DNA of 64,000 nucleotides from Paraburkholderia ultramafica (GTDB lineage Bacteria > Pseudomonadota > Gammaproteobacteria > Burkholderiales > Burkholderiaceae), in NCBI RefSeq assembly GCF_902859915.1, contig NZ_CADIKK010000023.1, forward strand, positions 55,095-119,094. The letters run 5' to 3'. Shown one piece after another: positions 1 to 9,139 of this stretch. The notes beneath the pieces are model-generated. The model ran no database searches. It was not told where the DNA came from and worked only from the letters and a program-made list of their open reading frames with translations. Position 1 is the stretch's first letter. The number at the start of each line of letters is the position of its first letter. The position numbers and the translations under genes are program-made.

Positions 1-321
1 GGCATCGCGGCGCACCTCGCCGACGATGATCGCCGCGCGCGTGCCCAACCCGCCGAGCTTATGGATGATCGCCGGCCACGTGTCGGGCGGCGTGCAAATC
101 AGCGCGACGCTGGGCGCTTGCGGCAGATCGCCGGCGTCGCCGATCACCGCGTGGCCGCCGAGCGTTTTGTACTTCGGATTGACCGGCCACAGCGGGCCGC
201 CGAAACCGCCTTCCAGCACGCGCGCCCACACCATCGCGCCGGTGCTGCCCGGCCGCTCGGAGGCGCCGATTACGGCGACGGATTTGGGTCGAAACAAGGC
301 GTCGAGATTGCGTACGGTCAC
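1..321 (-). CDS. NDP-forming acyl-CoA synthetase, N-terminal part (partial)
   Basis: Only the first 107 codons are in the window; the gene continues past position 1. It starts at GTG 321 with MTVRNLDALFRPKSVAVIGA, the usual opening of the CoA-binding (Rossmann) domain of NDP-forming acetyl/acyl-CoA synthetases. GAS (residues about 19-21) and a Gly-rich GGFGGPLWPVNPKY stretch follow. In this family the full protein is often about 700-900 residues with ATP-grasp and sometimes a GNAT domain, which cannot be seen here. It activates acids to CoA thioesters with ATP or regulates acyl-CoA synthetases by acetylation. It lies downstream of prfC on the same strand but is separated from it by a terminator. 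Confidence 0.75.
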   Translation of the reverse strand, partial: MTVRNLDALFRPKSVAVIGASERPGSTGAMVWARVLEGGFGGPLWPVNPKYKTLGGHAVIGDAGDLPQAPSVALICTPPDTWPAIIHKLGGLGTRAAIIVGEVRRDA

Positions 322-483
322 GGGCGCTCCGCAGAGTAAGAGAGACGAGCCGGGCTGGCGGCGAGGTGCGCGTCTCCGTCAGCATAGGCGAAGTCGGGCG
401 ATTGCGCGGGGTGTCTGCGCGGCAACCATGGCCTGCGTCAGATTGCATCCGACGAACAGGCGCACGTGGCGGAAATTGCAGGC

Positions 484-511
484 GAAAAAAAGCCGCGTCA
501 CCGACGCGGCT
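484..511 (-). terminator. Rho-independent terminator of prfC
   Basis: A perfect 9-bp stem (AGCCGCGTC / GACGCGGCT) with an ACC loop lies 24 nt past the prfC stop. It is followed on the minus strand by a run of seven T. This is a textbook intrinsic terminator that separates prfC from the acyl-CoA synthetase gene. Confidence 0.9.
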
Positions 512-534
512 GTTAATTCATTCGCAGCAGGAAG

Positions 535-2136
535 TCACATCGACTTCTTGAACGGTGCGCCCGAATGCTCGCGCAGTTCGTTGAACACGACCTTCGGCCA
601 TGCCTTTTGCGCGACTTCGATCTCGGACACATGCGAGGCCAGATACGTCGGCGCATCGGACGCATCGAGCGCAATCCGCGCCGCATACGAGTCGGTGAAG
701 CGGCGCAGTTCGGCGGCGTCGTCGCAGGTCACCCAGCGCGACATCCGGTAACGCGCCGGCGCCATCCGCACGTCGACCTTGTACTCGGTCGACAGGCGAT
801 GCGACACCACTTCGAACTGCAGTTGCCCGACCGCGCCGAGGATCATCAGGCCGCCCACTTCCGGACGGAACACCTGAATCGCCCCTTCTTCGCCGAGCTG
901 CTTCAGCGCTTCGCCGAGTTGCTTCGCGCGCATCGGATCGACCACTTCGACGGTCTGGAAAATTTCCGGCGCGAAGAACGGCAAGCCGACGAATTGCAGT
1001 TGCTCGCCTTCGGTCAGCGTATCGCCGAGACTCAGCGTGCCGTGATTCGGAATACCGATGATGTCGCCCGGATACGCCTCGCTCACGGTCTCACGACGTT
1101 GCGACAGGAACGTCACCACGTTATTGGCGCGGAAGGTCTTGTTCGACCGCGTGACCTTCACGGCCATGCCGCGCTCGAAACGTCCCGAGCACACGCGGAT
1201 GAACGCCACGCGGTCGCGGTGCGCCAGATCCATGTTCGCCTGCACCTTGAACACGACGCCGGTGAACTTCGGCTCGTCCGGCAGCACCGGACGCTGCACG
1301 GTCATGCGCATCGACGGCGGCGGCGCGAGATCGACCAGCGCATCGAGAATTTCCTTCACGCCGAAGTTGTTGATCGCCGAGCCGAACAGCACCGGCGACT
1401 GCTGGCCGGCGAGGAACTGCTCGCGGTCGAAATCGGGCGTCGCGCCGGTGATCAGATCGATCTCTTCTTTCGCCTTCGTCCAGCTATGGCCGAAGCGGCG
1501 CTCACCTTCCTCTTCGCTCAGGGCTTGCAGCGTTTCGACGTCGCCGCCCGCCTTGTCCTGTCCGGCGCGGAACAGGCGCACCTGATCGCGCTGGATGTCG
1601 TAGACGCCCTGGAATTCCTTGCCCATGCCGATCGGCCACGTGAACGGCACCGCGGCCACGCCCAGGTGCTGCTCGATTTCGTCGAGCAGTTCGAGCGGCT
1701 CGCGGACTTCACGGTCGAGCTTGTTGATGAAGGTGACGATCGGCGTCTTGCGGCTGCGGCAGACTTCGAGCAGCTTCAGCGTTTGCGCTTCGACGCCGTT
1801 GGCGCCGTCGATCACCATCACGGCGGCGTCGACCGCGGTCAGCACGCGATAGGTGTCTTCGGAGAAGTCTTCGTGGCCCGGCGTATCGAGCAGATTGATC
1901 ACCGCGTCGCCGTACTCGAACTGCATCACCGAGCTGGCGACCGAAATACCGCGCTGCTTTTCGATCTCCATCCAGTCGGACGTCGCGTAGCGATTGCTCT
2001 TGCGGCCCTTCACGGTACCGGCGATCTGAATCGCGCCCGAGAACAGCAGCAGCTTTTCGGTGAGCGTGGTCTTACCCGCGTCCGGGTGGGAAATGACCGC
2101 GAACGTGCGGCGGCGTTTGAGTTCGGAGACTGACAT
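535..2136 (-). CDS. prfC: Peptide chain release factor 3
   Basis: RF3 is a translational GTPase that recycles RF1/RF2 from the ribosome after peptide release. The 533-residue length fits the family (E. coli 529). G-domain motifs are clear: P-loop SHPDAGKTTLTE (about residues 16-27), the KGRKSNRYATSDWMEIEKQR switch region, DTPGHEDF (G3) and NKLD (G4), followed by domain II and the RF3 C-terminal domain. The start ATG at 2136 gives the canonical MSVSELKRRRTFAVISHPDAG N-terminus. It is a single-gene transcription unit with its own terminator. Confidence 0.97.
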   Translation of the reverse strand: MSVSELKRRRTFAVISHPDAGKTTLTEKLLLFSGAIQIAGTVKGRKSNRYATSDWMEIEKQRGISVASSVMQFEYGDAVINLLDTPGHEDFSEDTYRVLTAVDAAVMVIDGANGVEAQTLKLLEVCRSRKTPIVTFINKLDREVREPLELLDEIEQHLGVAAVPFTWPIGMGKEFQGVYDIQRDQVRLFRAGQDKAGGDVETLQALSEEEGERRFGHSWTKAKEEIDLITGATPDFDREQFLAGQQSPVLFGSAINNFGVKEILDALVDLAPPPSMRMTVQRPVLPDEPKFTGVVFKVQANMDLAHRDRVAFIRVCSGRFERGMAVKVTRSNKTFRANNVVTFLSQRRETVSEAYPGDIIGIPNHGTLSLGDTLTEGEQLQFVGLPFFAPEIFQTVEVVDPMRAKQLGEALKQLGEEGAIQVFRPEVGGLMILGAVGQLQFEVVSHRLSTEYKVDVRMAPARYRMSRWVTCDDAAELRRFTDSYAARIALDASDAPTYLASHVSEIEVAQKAWPKVVFNELREHSGAPFKKSM

Positions 2137-2472
2137 CGGGTCTGGCGGTCACGGATAGGGGGTTCGGGCGGTTCCCGGCGGCTTGTGGCTGCCGGTATGC
2201 CACGCCTTGCGCGGCGGCGTCGAGCTGCGGGAGTTGGGCCGGAACCCGCGTCGACTGGCAATCTCGCCGCGTCGGAAACAGGTCGCGAACAAACGTTCGA
2301 CAATACGGGAATCGCCAGCGCAGAACAGCGCAGGGAACGAATGATACACGCCCGGCGCAACGCCAGGGGGAAAGGGGCCGGCCGTGCAGGTCGGCGAGCG
2401 GCGGACCAGGACGCAAACCGGGCGGCGGATTTGTCCGGAGCGCAGCGTGCGGTGCGCTTCGGAAAACGCAAT

Positions 2473-2489
2473 GGTGAGAGTTTTCGGGA
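2473..2489 (+). repeat. Dispersed GGTGAG-N3-TTTCGGGA motif, copy 1
   Basis: GGTGAG, central triplet AGT, then TTTCGGGA. It matches the motif arrayed at 53167-53483 except that the last base is C rather than G. Confidence 0.7.
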
Positions 2490-2821
2490 CTTGCGATAGC
2501 GAGCGTCGAAACGCGGCGAAAGGTGAAGACGCTGCAGCGTCGTTCACGCACCTGCGCTGCGAAATTGGGCGCAGCCTTGAACCGTGTGGAAGCGGCGGAA
2601 AAGCTCCGGGCGCTGGCCGATGCGATTACTCTGCACGCCTGTAAACGCCCGCCAGCAAGGGCTGACGCCCGTTTTAGGAAGATCGCGCAGCACTGAGACG
2701 GGCGGTAGCGGCAATCACGTCAAGCGGTGCGTCACGCGACAAAGCCTGGCTCACCGAAGTAACGGAACCCGGCGTGAGTTGCGCAGAAAATCTCTCGGCC
2801 CGCGCTCAGGCCCGTGTCAAA

Positions 2822-2838
2822 GGTGAGCGTTTTCGGGA
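2822..2838 (+). repeat. Dispersed GGTGAG-N3-TTTCGGGA motif, copy 2
   Basis: Preceded by AAA, then GGTGAG, triplet CGT and TTTCGGGA. It has the same core and flank as copies near 47005 and 24981, but in the opposite orientation on the window. Confidence 0.75.
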
Positions 2839-2947
2839 CCTTCGCAACGGTGAGAAACCAATCTGACACGACATCACTTCAGGAGAACTCGCCGCGAGAC
2901 AAGCGCCGAGCAACACGTAAAAACGCATACAGCAACGCGTTTCACAT

Positions 2948-3244
2948 TCACCCTTCGATCAGAAAGCGCTCGCGATTCTTGCCCGCGAGCCAACCGGGCG
3001 AGCGTCCACGACCACTCCAGGTCTCGCCGGTTTTCGGGTTGCGATATTTGGCGACCGACGCCGCAGCCGCTTTGCGCGCCGGCTTGCGCTCGGTCGTAAA
3101 GCCGAGTTCTTCGGCGGTCAAGTCGTACTCGGCGACCTTCTGCTTGATGTCGGCGATCGCCTGAGCGACTTCCTTTTCGCGGGCCGCCGCGACTTCCTTG
3201 TGGAGTTTTTCGAGTTGGGCAGTCAACTGTTTGTACGAGGCCAT
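2948..3244 (-). CDS. H-NS family nucleoid-associated protein
   Basis: A 98-residue protein that begins MASYKQLTAQLEKLHKEVAA at ATG 3244. An N-terminal coiled-coil oligomerisation segment (about residues 5-45) is followed by a basic linker. The C-terminal H-NS DNA-binding motif is YRNPKTGETWSGRGRSPGWL (about residues 67-86). This short form with the GRGRxPxWL motif is typical of beta-proteobacterial H-NS-like proteins, which bind AT-rich DNA and silence transcription, often of acquired genes. It is monocistronic by position. The family call is firm; the regulatory targets are unknown, though the AT-rich Rhs island and the region at 20.5 kb are plausible ones. Confidence 0.93.
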   Translation of the reverse strand: MASYKQLTAQLEKLHKEVAAAREKEVAQAIADIKQKVAEYDLTAEELGFTTERKPARKAAAASVAKYRNPKTGETWSGRGRSPGWLAGKNRERFLIEG

Positions 3245-3372
3245 GGCGGGTGCTCCCATCTGTTTGGCGAATTGCAGTGCGCACACTATCAGACGAATAA
3301 AGTGCCGGATAGAGCGGCACGCAACCGCGCACCGTTCCAGACGGCGCGACTCGGTTGCGGCTGCCAAGGCAC

Positions 3373-4572
3373 TCAGTCGTCAATGGCATCGTACACGCGG
3401 CGTTCGAAGTCGATCGCCATTGGAAAGGGTTCGACCGCGCGCCGCTGAATCAGTATCAGGCCGATCAGATTTTCGACCGGGTCGGCGAACCAGCTGGTGC
3501 CATACGCGCCCGGCCAACCGAACGAACCCATCGAGCGATAACCGTGCGGCAATTGCTGCGCCGGATCGTCGACGACGGACACGCCCAGGCCGAAGCCTTG
3601 GCCAGCCCATAGCACATGCCCGAACGCCGGCACGCGACGCTGGTCGCGCGTTAAAAAATTGGAGCGCATCAGATCGACCGAGCGATGTGACAGCAAACGC
3701 GTTGCGCCGACGCGTCCGCGTCCGAGCAGCAATTGCGCGAATTGCAGGTAGTCGTGCGCCGTCGAAACGAGGCCGCCCCCGCCGCTCTGGAAGCGGTCCG
3801 GGTTCGCCCAGCGGCTCGTCGACGGATGATCCTCGACCCTGCGCCGCCGCGTGCCCGGCTCGACGCCATACGCGGTGGCGAGCCGCGCAAGCTGCGCGTC
3901 GGGCACCCAGAAAGCGGTATCGCGCATGCCGAGCGGTTCGAAGATCCGCGTCCGGAAGAACTCGCCGAGCGGCATGCCGCTCACGCGTTCGATCAGCACG
4001 CCGAGCACGTCGGTCGCAATGCCGTAGTGCCAGCGCGAACCGGGCTGGAACATCAACGGCAAGCCCGCGATGCGGGCAAGCCATGCGTGGGTATCAGCGT
4101 GCGCGTCGAAACCGTTGAAAGCGGCCGCGTACGCTTCGGCCAACGGGCCGGTCGCGGTGAAGTGGTAGGCGAAGCCCGCGCGGTGCGTCAGCAGATCGAG
4201 CACGGTGAGCGGCGCTTTGACCGGGTCGGTGTCGTCGAGCGGGCCGGTGGGGTCGCGCAGCACGCGCAGCGCCGCCAGTTCGGGCAACCACAGCGAGATC
4301 GGCGTGTCGAGCGCAAGCCGATCCTCTTCGATCAGCATCAGGATCGCGGCGCTGGTCACCGGCTTGGTCATCGAAGCGATGCGAAACAGCGTGTCACGCT
4401 CCATCGGCAACTGCGCGGCTTCGTCGCGCCAACCGAGCGGCTCGAAATAACCGATTGCGCCGCGCCGCCACACCATCGACACCACACCCGCTACTTCGCC
4501 GCGTTCCACATAGCCCTGCATGGCGTTGGTCAACGCCGTCAGCCGGGTCGCGGAAAAACCCGCTGCCTGCAT
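3373..4572 (-). CDS. Serine hydrolase, class C beta-lactamase/family VIII esterase type
   Basis: A 399-residue protein with no signal peptide, so probably a cytoplasmic esterase rather than a periplasmic beta-lactamase. The nucleophile motif S-x-x-K is SMTK at residues 67-70. A tyrosine at about 136 (AGFAYHF) may serve as the Y-x-N-type base. The GWPGAYGT stretch near the C-terminus matches the WxG-like motif of family VIII esterases. The substrate cannot be told from sequence. It is probably monocistronic, 128 nt upstream of the H-NS-like gene on the same strand. Confidence 0.85.
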   Translation of the reverse strand: MQAAGFSATRLTALTNAMQGYVERGEVAGVVSMVWRRGAIGYFEPLGWRDEAAQLPMERDTLFRIASMTKPVTSAAILMLIEEDRLALDTPISLWLPELAALRVLRDPTGPLDDTDPVKAPLTVLDLLTHRAGFAYHFTATGPLAEAYAAAFNGFDAHADTHAWLARIAGLPLMFQPGSRWHYGIATDVLGVLIERVSGMPLGEFFRTRIFEPLGMRDTAFWVPDAQLARLATAYGVEPGTRRRRVEDHPSTSRWANPDRFQSGGGGLVSTAHDYLQFAQLLLGRGRVGATRLLSHRSVDLMRSNFLTRDQRRVPAFGHVLWAGQGFGLGVSVVDDPAQQLPHGYRSMGSFGWPGAYGTSWFADPVENLIGLILIQRRAVEPFPMAIDFERRVYDAIDD

Positions 4573-4710
4573 GTTTGTCCTGGGTCAGGAGAGGAAGGGA
4601 GCCGCCCGCTCACAGCGCGGCGAGCCAATCTGGCTGTTATGTTCGCTTATTCTTGCAGAAAACGTTACGCGATCGAAGGGTACACCACGGCCTGCCGCTG
4701 TCGCCGGCAT

Positions 4711-4914
4711 TCAGACTTTCTGCTGCTTTTCCAATTCCAACAGTGCGGCATTCAGGCGTTTGATTCGACTGGCCTGCGCCGGCACCCGGACCGCGCCAGA
4801 AACCGAGTCGATACGGTTACGCCAATATGACAAGGGGATGCGGTCGGCAGCGGAAATATGGGAGATAACGTGTTCCAGATGCTCAATATCTTTTTCGAGT
4901 TGATGGTGATTCAT
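4711..4914 (-). CDS. Small hypothetical protein (67 aa)
   Basis: MNHHQLEKDIEHLEHVISHI... starts at ATG 4914 behind a good Shine-Dalgarno (GGGGAA). The first 20 residues are heptad-like and likely helical, and the tail (RLNAALLELEKQQKV) is also helical. It may be a small helical cytoplasmic protein; no family is recognised. An in-frame extension to 4977 is possible but lacks a ribosome binding site. Confidence 0.65.
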   Translation of the reverse strand: MNHHQLEKDIEHLEHVISHISAADRIPLSYWRNRIDSVSGAVRVPAQASRIKRLNAALLELEKQQKV

Positions 4915-5475
4915 TGCTTCCCCGGAATCTATTGGATTAGTTTCAAAGCATAAATCGGAGCATGGAACGTGCCGCATTCAGCGCAGCGCCGTTACCGAAA
5001 GCAGAAAATACTTCCTGACCGCCTCCACATCAAAAAAAAATCGGAAAAATCTGCTTGCTCGGTTAAATCGCGAACCGTGAAACAAGAATACAGCCGACCA
5101 ACTTCGTGTTCCGTTGGGTTCCGCACCGACTCATTCATCGACAAAGAATCAGGCCGCCACCGTTAGCGGTGATTTAGCGTCGAAGGCAAGAGAATAATCC
5201 GAAACTGGCTGTTAAAAGCCCGCCGCTAGAAAACCCAATACGCATACCAACCCGCAGTCGGATGCACATTAAGCGCACATATTTATGACGGCCATGTGCT
5301 TATCGAGATGGTACGGGCGTGCTAAATGAGCGAGTTTCCTGAGCCGTGGAGAATGCGGAACACCTTGCGAATGAGAGGCCCGCACTAATCCCGGGTCGCG
5401 GGCTGAGGCAGGGAATATCTGTCAAGCTAACTGCGCCAACATTGCGCCGGCGTCGCGTCATCGTGTCATTTCGTG
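4915..5475. other. 561-bp intergenic region without a recognised gene
   Basis: Lower GC than its surroundings, with an A-run at about 5032-5041. A short GCCCGC/GCGGGC inverted repeat (5378-5383 and 5398-5403) lies downstream of the lipoprotein gene and lacks a T-run. The open frames here have no supportable start or signature. It must contain the promoter for the 67-aa gene. Confidence 0.4.
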
Positions 5476-5736
5476 TTACTTCGCGCGGCAGGCGTAGATC
5501 AGACTGTGCGTGCCGCTCGCGCTGGACTGCCGTACGACGTCGAACGCGCCACCGCAACTTGCGCTGGCCTGCTGCGAGCAGGAGTCAGAGCCGACCGGGC
5601 ATTGAACCAGCGTGGTTGCGCGGCCATCCGAAAGAAACAACGGCGCACTGCTGCTGCAACCGCTCAGCATGGCCATCGCGCCAGCCGCAAGCGTGACGCA
5701 GGCCCGGCGCACGAAAGAGGAGAGACTGCGTTTCAT
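5476..5736 (-). CDS. Small predicted lipoprotein
   Basis: 86 residues. MKRSLSSFVRR (charged n-region) is followed by a hydrophobic stretch ending in lipobox LSGC, with Cys27 as the lipidation site. The mature protein contains three further cysteines before the C-terminal IYACRAK (CPVGSDSC, SCGG, YAC), giving possible disulfides. It is probably exported and anchored to a membrane. Function unknown. It sits downstream of the sigma-54 regulator on the same strand, 87 nt away. Confidence 0.75.
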   Translation of the reverse strand: MKRSLSSFVRRACVTLAAGAMAMLSGCSSSAPLFLSDGRATTLVQCPVGSDSCSQQASASCGGAFDVVRQSSASGTHSLIYACRAK

Positions 5737-5823
5737 TGGAAACCCCGATCACGTCTTGTTGTTCGATTTCGCGATTGTGCCACGCGGCCATTGCGCTGCG
5801 TCAGTCGACGTCGCCGGACTTTC

Positions 5824-7302
5824 TCAGACCTCGATACCGTATCCCGCGATCTTCTTGTAGAGCGTCGCGCGGCCCATGCCGATCTGGCGGGCGGTGTCGA
5901 TCACGCGCCCGCCGTTGGCGCGCAACGCGTCGCTGAGAAAGCGCTTCTCGAATGCCGCCATCGCGTCGCTCCACAGCGCCGGCCCAGCCACCCCGGCCGT
6001 CGCGCCGGGCGCGTTTGCATGCGCCTGCGAGGCCGCCTCGGCTGCCTGCGGCCGCCGGCCGCCGGCCTGTGCCGAACCGATGAACGGCGCCAGCATCCGC
6101 GCGTCGATCCGCTCGCTGTCGGAGAGCATCACGGCCCGCTCCAACGTGTTGCGCAACTCGCGCACGTTGCCCGGCCATCCGTACGCGCACAGCAGCCGCA
6201 ACGCGTCGTCCTGCAATTCGAAGTGACTGCCGCCGCGCGCCTGGGTCGACAGATCCTCGAGCATCGCGTAGGCCAGCGCCTCGATGTCGGAGGCCCGCTC
6301 GCGCAATGCCGGCGCGTGGATCGTCAGCACGTTCAGCCGATAGAACAGGTCCGCGCGAAAGCGCCCCGCCGCCACCAGCGCGGGCAGATCGGCCGAGGTC
6401 GCGGCGATGATCCGCACATCGGCGCGCACGATCCGGTTCGAGCCGAGTGGTTCGAACTCCTTGTCCTGCAGCACCCGCAGCAGCTTGCCCTGCAAAGGCA
6501 ACGGCATATCGCCGATTTCGTCGAGAAACAGCGTGCCGCCGTTCGCGAGCTCGAACTTGCCGACGCGACCCTTGCGATCCGCGCCGGTGTACGCGCCAGG
6601 CGCGGCACCGAAGAATTCGACTTCGAGCAAGGTGTCGGGGATCGCCGCGACGTTGACGGTCACGAGCGGCTGATTCGCTCGCGCCGAGCCGCCGTGGATC
6701 GCATGCGCGAGCAGTTCCTTGCCGGTGCCGGTTTCACCGAGCAGCAGCACCGGCGATTCGAGTTGTGCCGCACGCCGCGCCTGGCGCTTCACTTCGAGGC
6801 AGGCCGCGCTCGTGCCGACGAAACTGCCGAACGTATAGCGCGCGCGGCGCGCCTGCGCGAGCGACTTACGCGTCGCGATCAATTCTTCCTGGACGCGCGA
6901 GTAGCGGGAAAAGAGCGGCGTCAGCGCCTTTAGCTCGTCGAACAGCGCGAAGCCCACCGCGCCGACCGTCACCCCGGCGTCGTCTTTCAGCGGCAGACGC
7001 GTGACGACGAGCGGTTCGCGGTCCGTCTCCATGATATCGAGCAGAATCGGCTTGCCCGTGGTCACGACCTCGCGCATCAGGCTGTTGGGGATCACCGCCT
7101 CGCAATCGCGGCCAATTGCCTGTTGCGGGTCCGAAAAACCGAAGCGCGCCGCGTATCGCTTGTTGATCCAGACGACGCGCGCATCCGCATCGACAATGAA
7201 CGTGCCTTCACTGAAATTTTCGAAAGTGCGAAAGAGCGACTCCATCGCCCGGCGCAGTACGTCGCCGTAGGTGGCAGGCAGGCCCGCCCAGTCATTCATC
7301 AT
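5824..7302 (-). CDS. PAS-domain sigma-54-dependent activator (bEBP, Fis-type HTH)
   Basis: 492 residues. A PAS-like sensor spans about residues 18-130. The AAA+ domain has Walker A GETGTGKE (189-196), Walker B GGTLFLDEIGD (255-265) and the sigma-54 contact loop as GAYTGA (236-241), the known F-to-Y variant of GAFTGA. A C-terminal Fis-type HTH (VIDTARQIGMGRATLYKKI) follows. It activates sigma-54 holoenzyme by ATP hydrolysis. It is divergent from a GntP permease gene whose upstream region carries a near-consensus -24/-12 promoter at 7529-7544, so that operon is its most likely target. The signal sensed by the PAS domain is unknown. Confidence 0.93.
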   Translation of the reverse strand: MMNDWAGLPATYGDVLRRAMESLFRTFENFSEGTFIVDADARVVWINKRYAARFGFSDPQQAIGRDCEAVIPNSLMREVVTTGKPILLDIMETDREPLVVTRLPLKDDAGVTVGAVGFALFDELKALTPLFSRYSRVQEELIATRKSLAQARRARYTFGSFVGTSAACLEVKRQARRAAQLESPVLLLGETGTGKELLAHAIHGGSARANQPLVTVNVAAIPDTLLEVEFFGAAPGAYTGADRKGRVGKFELANGGTLFLDEIGDMPLPLQGKLLRVLQDKEFEPLGSNRIVRADVRIIAATSADLPALVAAGRFRADLFYRLNVLTIHAPALRERASDIEALAYAMLEDLSTQARGGSHFELQDDALRLLCAYGWPGNVRELRNTLERAVMLSDSERIDARMLAPFIGSAQAGGRRPQAAEAASQAHANAPGATAGVAGPALWSDAMAAFEKRFLSDALRANGGRVIDTARQIGMGRATLYKKIAGYGIEV

Positions 7303-7354
7303 GTTGTCGCTGTCTCCGGCTATCGTTTTATTTATGTTTGTCTCATTTTGTGGA

Positions 7355-7424
7355 CAGCTTATCTCATTGGAGAGATCCCCAGCAAGCCTGAATTATAAGG
7401 GTTTAACCTCAGTTCAGCTTATCT
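7355..7424. promoter_or_regulatory. Candidate upstream activator sites for the sigma-54 activator
   Basis: A 10-nt direct repeat CAGCTTATCT occurs at 7355-7364 and 7415-7424. An inverted repeat ATCTC-N6-GAGAT lies at 7361-7376. Both are about 105-185 bp upstream of the -24/-12 promoter, where enhancer sites for this activator class usually lie. The assignment rests on position and symmetry only. Confidence 0.4.
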
Positions 7425-7528
7425 TGGGTTGATTTGCGTCCCGTTTCAGAGACGTTTGGGTACAATCGGCCCGATTACGTTTCCCGCCTCGGCCCGCGCG
7501 CTCGACGCATTGGCCGTGGCAGTGGGCG

Positions 7529-7544
7529 TGGCACGGAACCTGCT
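7529..7544 (+). promoter_or_regulatory. Sigma-54 (-24/-12) promoter of the GntP permease gene
   Basis: TGGCACGGAACCTGCT matches the consensus TGGCAC-N5-TTGCW with the invariant GG and GC at the correct 10-nt spacing. The expected start site near 7555 lies about 60 nt before the permease ATG at 7615. The divergent gene encodes a sigma-54 activator. Confidence 0.85.
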
Positions 7545-7614
7545 CTCTGCCGGCGCCGTGCCGTCGCACCATCAGGACGACGTACATGTAGAACAACCAA
7601 GCTTTGGAGACTCA

Positions 7615-9015
7615 ATGTCCTTTGTCATCGTCCTCGCCGCGCTGGCGTTTCTGATGTTTGCCGCGTATCGCGGCTACAGCGTCATTCTGTTCGCGCCCAT
7701 TGCCGCGCTCGCCGCCGTTCTGCTGACCGAACCGGCCGCCGTCGCGCCGGTTTTCACCGGCATCTTCATGGACAAGATGGTCGGCTTCGTGAAGCTGTAC
7801 TTCCCGGTGTTCCTGTTGGGCGCCGTGTTCGGCAAGGTCATCGAACTGTCCGGTTTCTCGGAGTCGATCGTCGCGGCCGCGATCCGCTATATCGGCCGCT
7901 CGCGCGCCAATGCGGTGATCGTCGCGGTCTGCGCGCTGCTCACGTACGGCGGCGTCTCGCTGTTCGTGGTGGTGTTCGCGGTCTATCCGTTCGCCGCCGA
8001 GCTGTACCGCCAGAGCAATATTCCGAAGCGCCTGATGCCCGGCGCCATCGCACTCGGCGCGTTCTCGTTCACGATGGACTCGCTGCCCGGCACGCCGCAG
8101 ATCCAGAACATCATCCCGACCACCTTCTTCAAGACGACTTCGTGGGCCGCGCCCACGCTCGGCGTGATCGGCTCGCTGTTCATCATCGTGGTCGGTCTGA
8201 CGTATCTGGAATGGCGCCGCCGCGCCGCGATGGCGACCGGCGAAGGCTACGGCACGGAACTCGTCAACGAACCGGAGCGCGTCGAATCGAAGCAACTGCC
8301 GCATCCGTTGCTGGCGGTGGCGCCGCTGGTGCTGGTGGGCGTCGCGAACTTCCTGCTGACCCGCTGGATTCCTACCTGGTACGGTCCGACGTTCACCATC
8401 ACGCCGGAGATCCTGCCGGGACTGCATGCGCCGGTCGAAACGACGGTCAAGAGCCTGGTCGGGATCTGGGCCGTGCAAGGCGCGTTGCTGCTGGGCATCG
8501 TGATGGTCGTGGTGACGGCGTTCGGCCGCGTGAGCTCGCGCTTTGCGGTCGGCACCAAGGCCGCGGTGGCAGGCGCGCTGCTGGCTTCGCTGAATACCGC
8601 GTCGGAATACGGCTTCGGCGGCGTGATCGCGGCGTTGCCCGGTTTCCTGGTGGTGAGCGACGCGTTGAAGAGCATTCCCAATCCGCTCGTCAATGCTGCC
8701 GTGTCGGTCAGCACGCTGGCGGGTATCACGGGCTCGGCGTCGGGCGGCATGAGCATTGCGCTCGCGGCCATGTCCGACGTGTTCATCAAGGGCGCGGAAG
8801 CCGCGCATATTCCGCTGGAAGTGCTGCACCGCGTAGTCGCGATGGCGAGCGGCGGCATGGACACGCTGCCGCACAACGGCGCGGTGATCACGCTGCTGGC
8901 GGTCACGGGGTTGACGCACCGCCAGTCGTATCGCGACATCTTCGCGGTCACGGTGATCAAGACGTTGGCGGTGTTCTTCGTGATCGCGGTTTATTACGCG
9001 ACTGGGCTGGTTTGA
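7615..9015 (+). CDS. GntP-family permease
   Basis: A 466-residue inner-membrane transporter with about 12 hydrophobic segments, starting MSFVIVLAALAFLMFAAYRG at ATG 7615 after GGAGA. GntP-family proteins carry gluconate and related sugar acids; some carry hydroxyacids such as 3-hydroxybutyrate. The conserved interior segment SGGMSIALAAMSD and the C-terminal SGGMDTLPHNGAVITLLAVTG fit this family. The sigma-54 promoter, the divergent activator and the downstream RidA gene suggest an inducible uptake system for a carboxylic acid or amino-acid-derived substrate. Confidence 0.9.
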   Translation: MSFVIVLAALAFLMFAAYRGYSVILFAPIAALAAVLLTEPAAVAPVFTGIFMDKMVGFVKLYFPVFLLGAVFGKVIELSGFSESIVAAAIRYIGRSRANAVIVAVCALLTYGGVSLFVVVFAVYPFAAELYRQSNIPKRLMPGAIALGAFSFTMDSLPGTPQIQNIIPTTFFKTTSWAAPTLGVIGSLFIIVVGLTYLEWRRRAAMATGEGYGTELVNEPERVESKQLPHPLLAVAPLVLVGVANFLLTRWIPTWYGPTFTITPEILPGLHAPVETTVKSLVGIWAVQGALLLGIVMVVVTAFGRVSSRFAVGTKAAVAGALLASLNTASEYGFGGVIAALPGFLVVSDALKSIPNPLVNAAVSVSTLAGITGSASGGMSIALAAMSDVFIKGAEAAHIPLEVLHRVVAMASGGMDTLPHNGAVITLLAVTGLTHRQSYRDIFAVTVIKTLAVFFVIAVYYATGLV

Positions 9016-9093
9016 TCGTCGCGCGCCGCGCGGCGGCTGCCTGGGTTCACATCTCAGGCACCCGCGCGGTTCGCGCGTCGAGAGTTTTGATCG

Positions 9094-9132
9094 GTTAGCG
9101 TAACGTTTCGACAATCGAAACGCTACGCTAAC
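9094..9132. promoter_or_regulatory. 18-bp near-perfect hairpin just before the RidA start codon
   Basis: GTTAGCGTAACGTTTCGA (9094-9111), loop CAA, and its complement at 9115-9132 with a single mismatch. It ends 7 nt before the RidA-like ATG and has no T-run after it. It could be an mRNA processing or attenuation element, a stability hairpin for the permease message, or a protein-binding palindrome. Confidence 0.75.
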
Positions 9133-9139
9133 CCTTCCC

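Larger units (their letters stand above)
2137..2947. other. 811-bp intergenic region holding two copies of the 18-bp GGTGAG motif
   Basis: No gene is supported between prfC and the H-NS-like gene; the open frames here have no recognisable protein signature. It must hold the prfC promoter. It carries two plus-oriented copies of the dispersed motif at 2473-2489 (GGTGAGAGTTTTCGGGA) and 2822-2838 (GGTGAGCGTTTTCGGGA). Both match GGTGAG-N3-TTTCGGGA, which recurs elsewhere in this window. Confidence 0.6.

Noticed and set aside
565..2133. Long plus-strand open frame opposite prfC
   Set aside because: Antisense shadow. prfC on the minus strand has all GTPase motifs and the plus-strand product is low-complexity.
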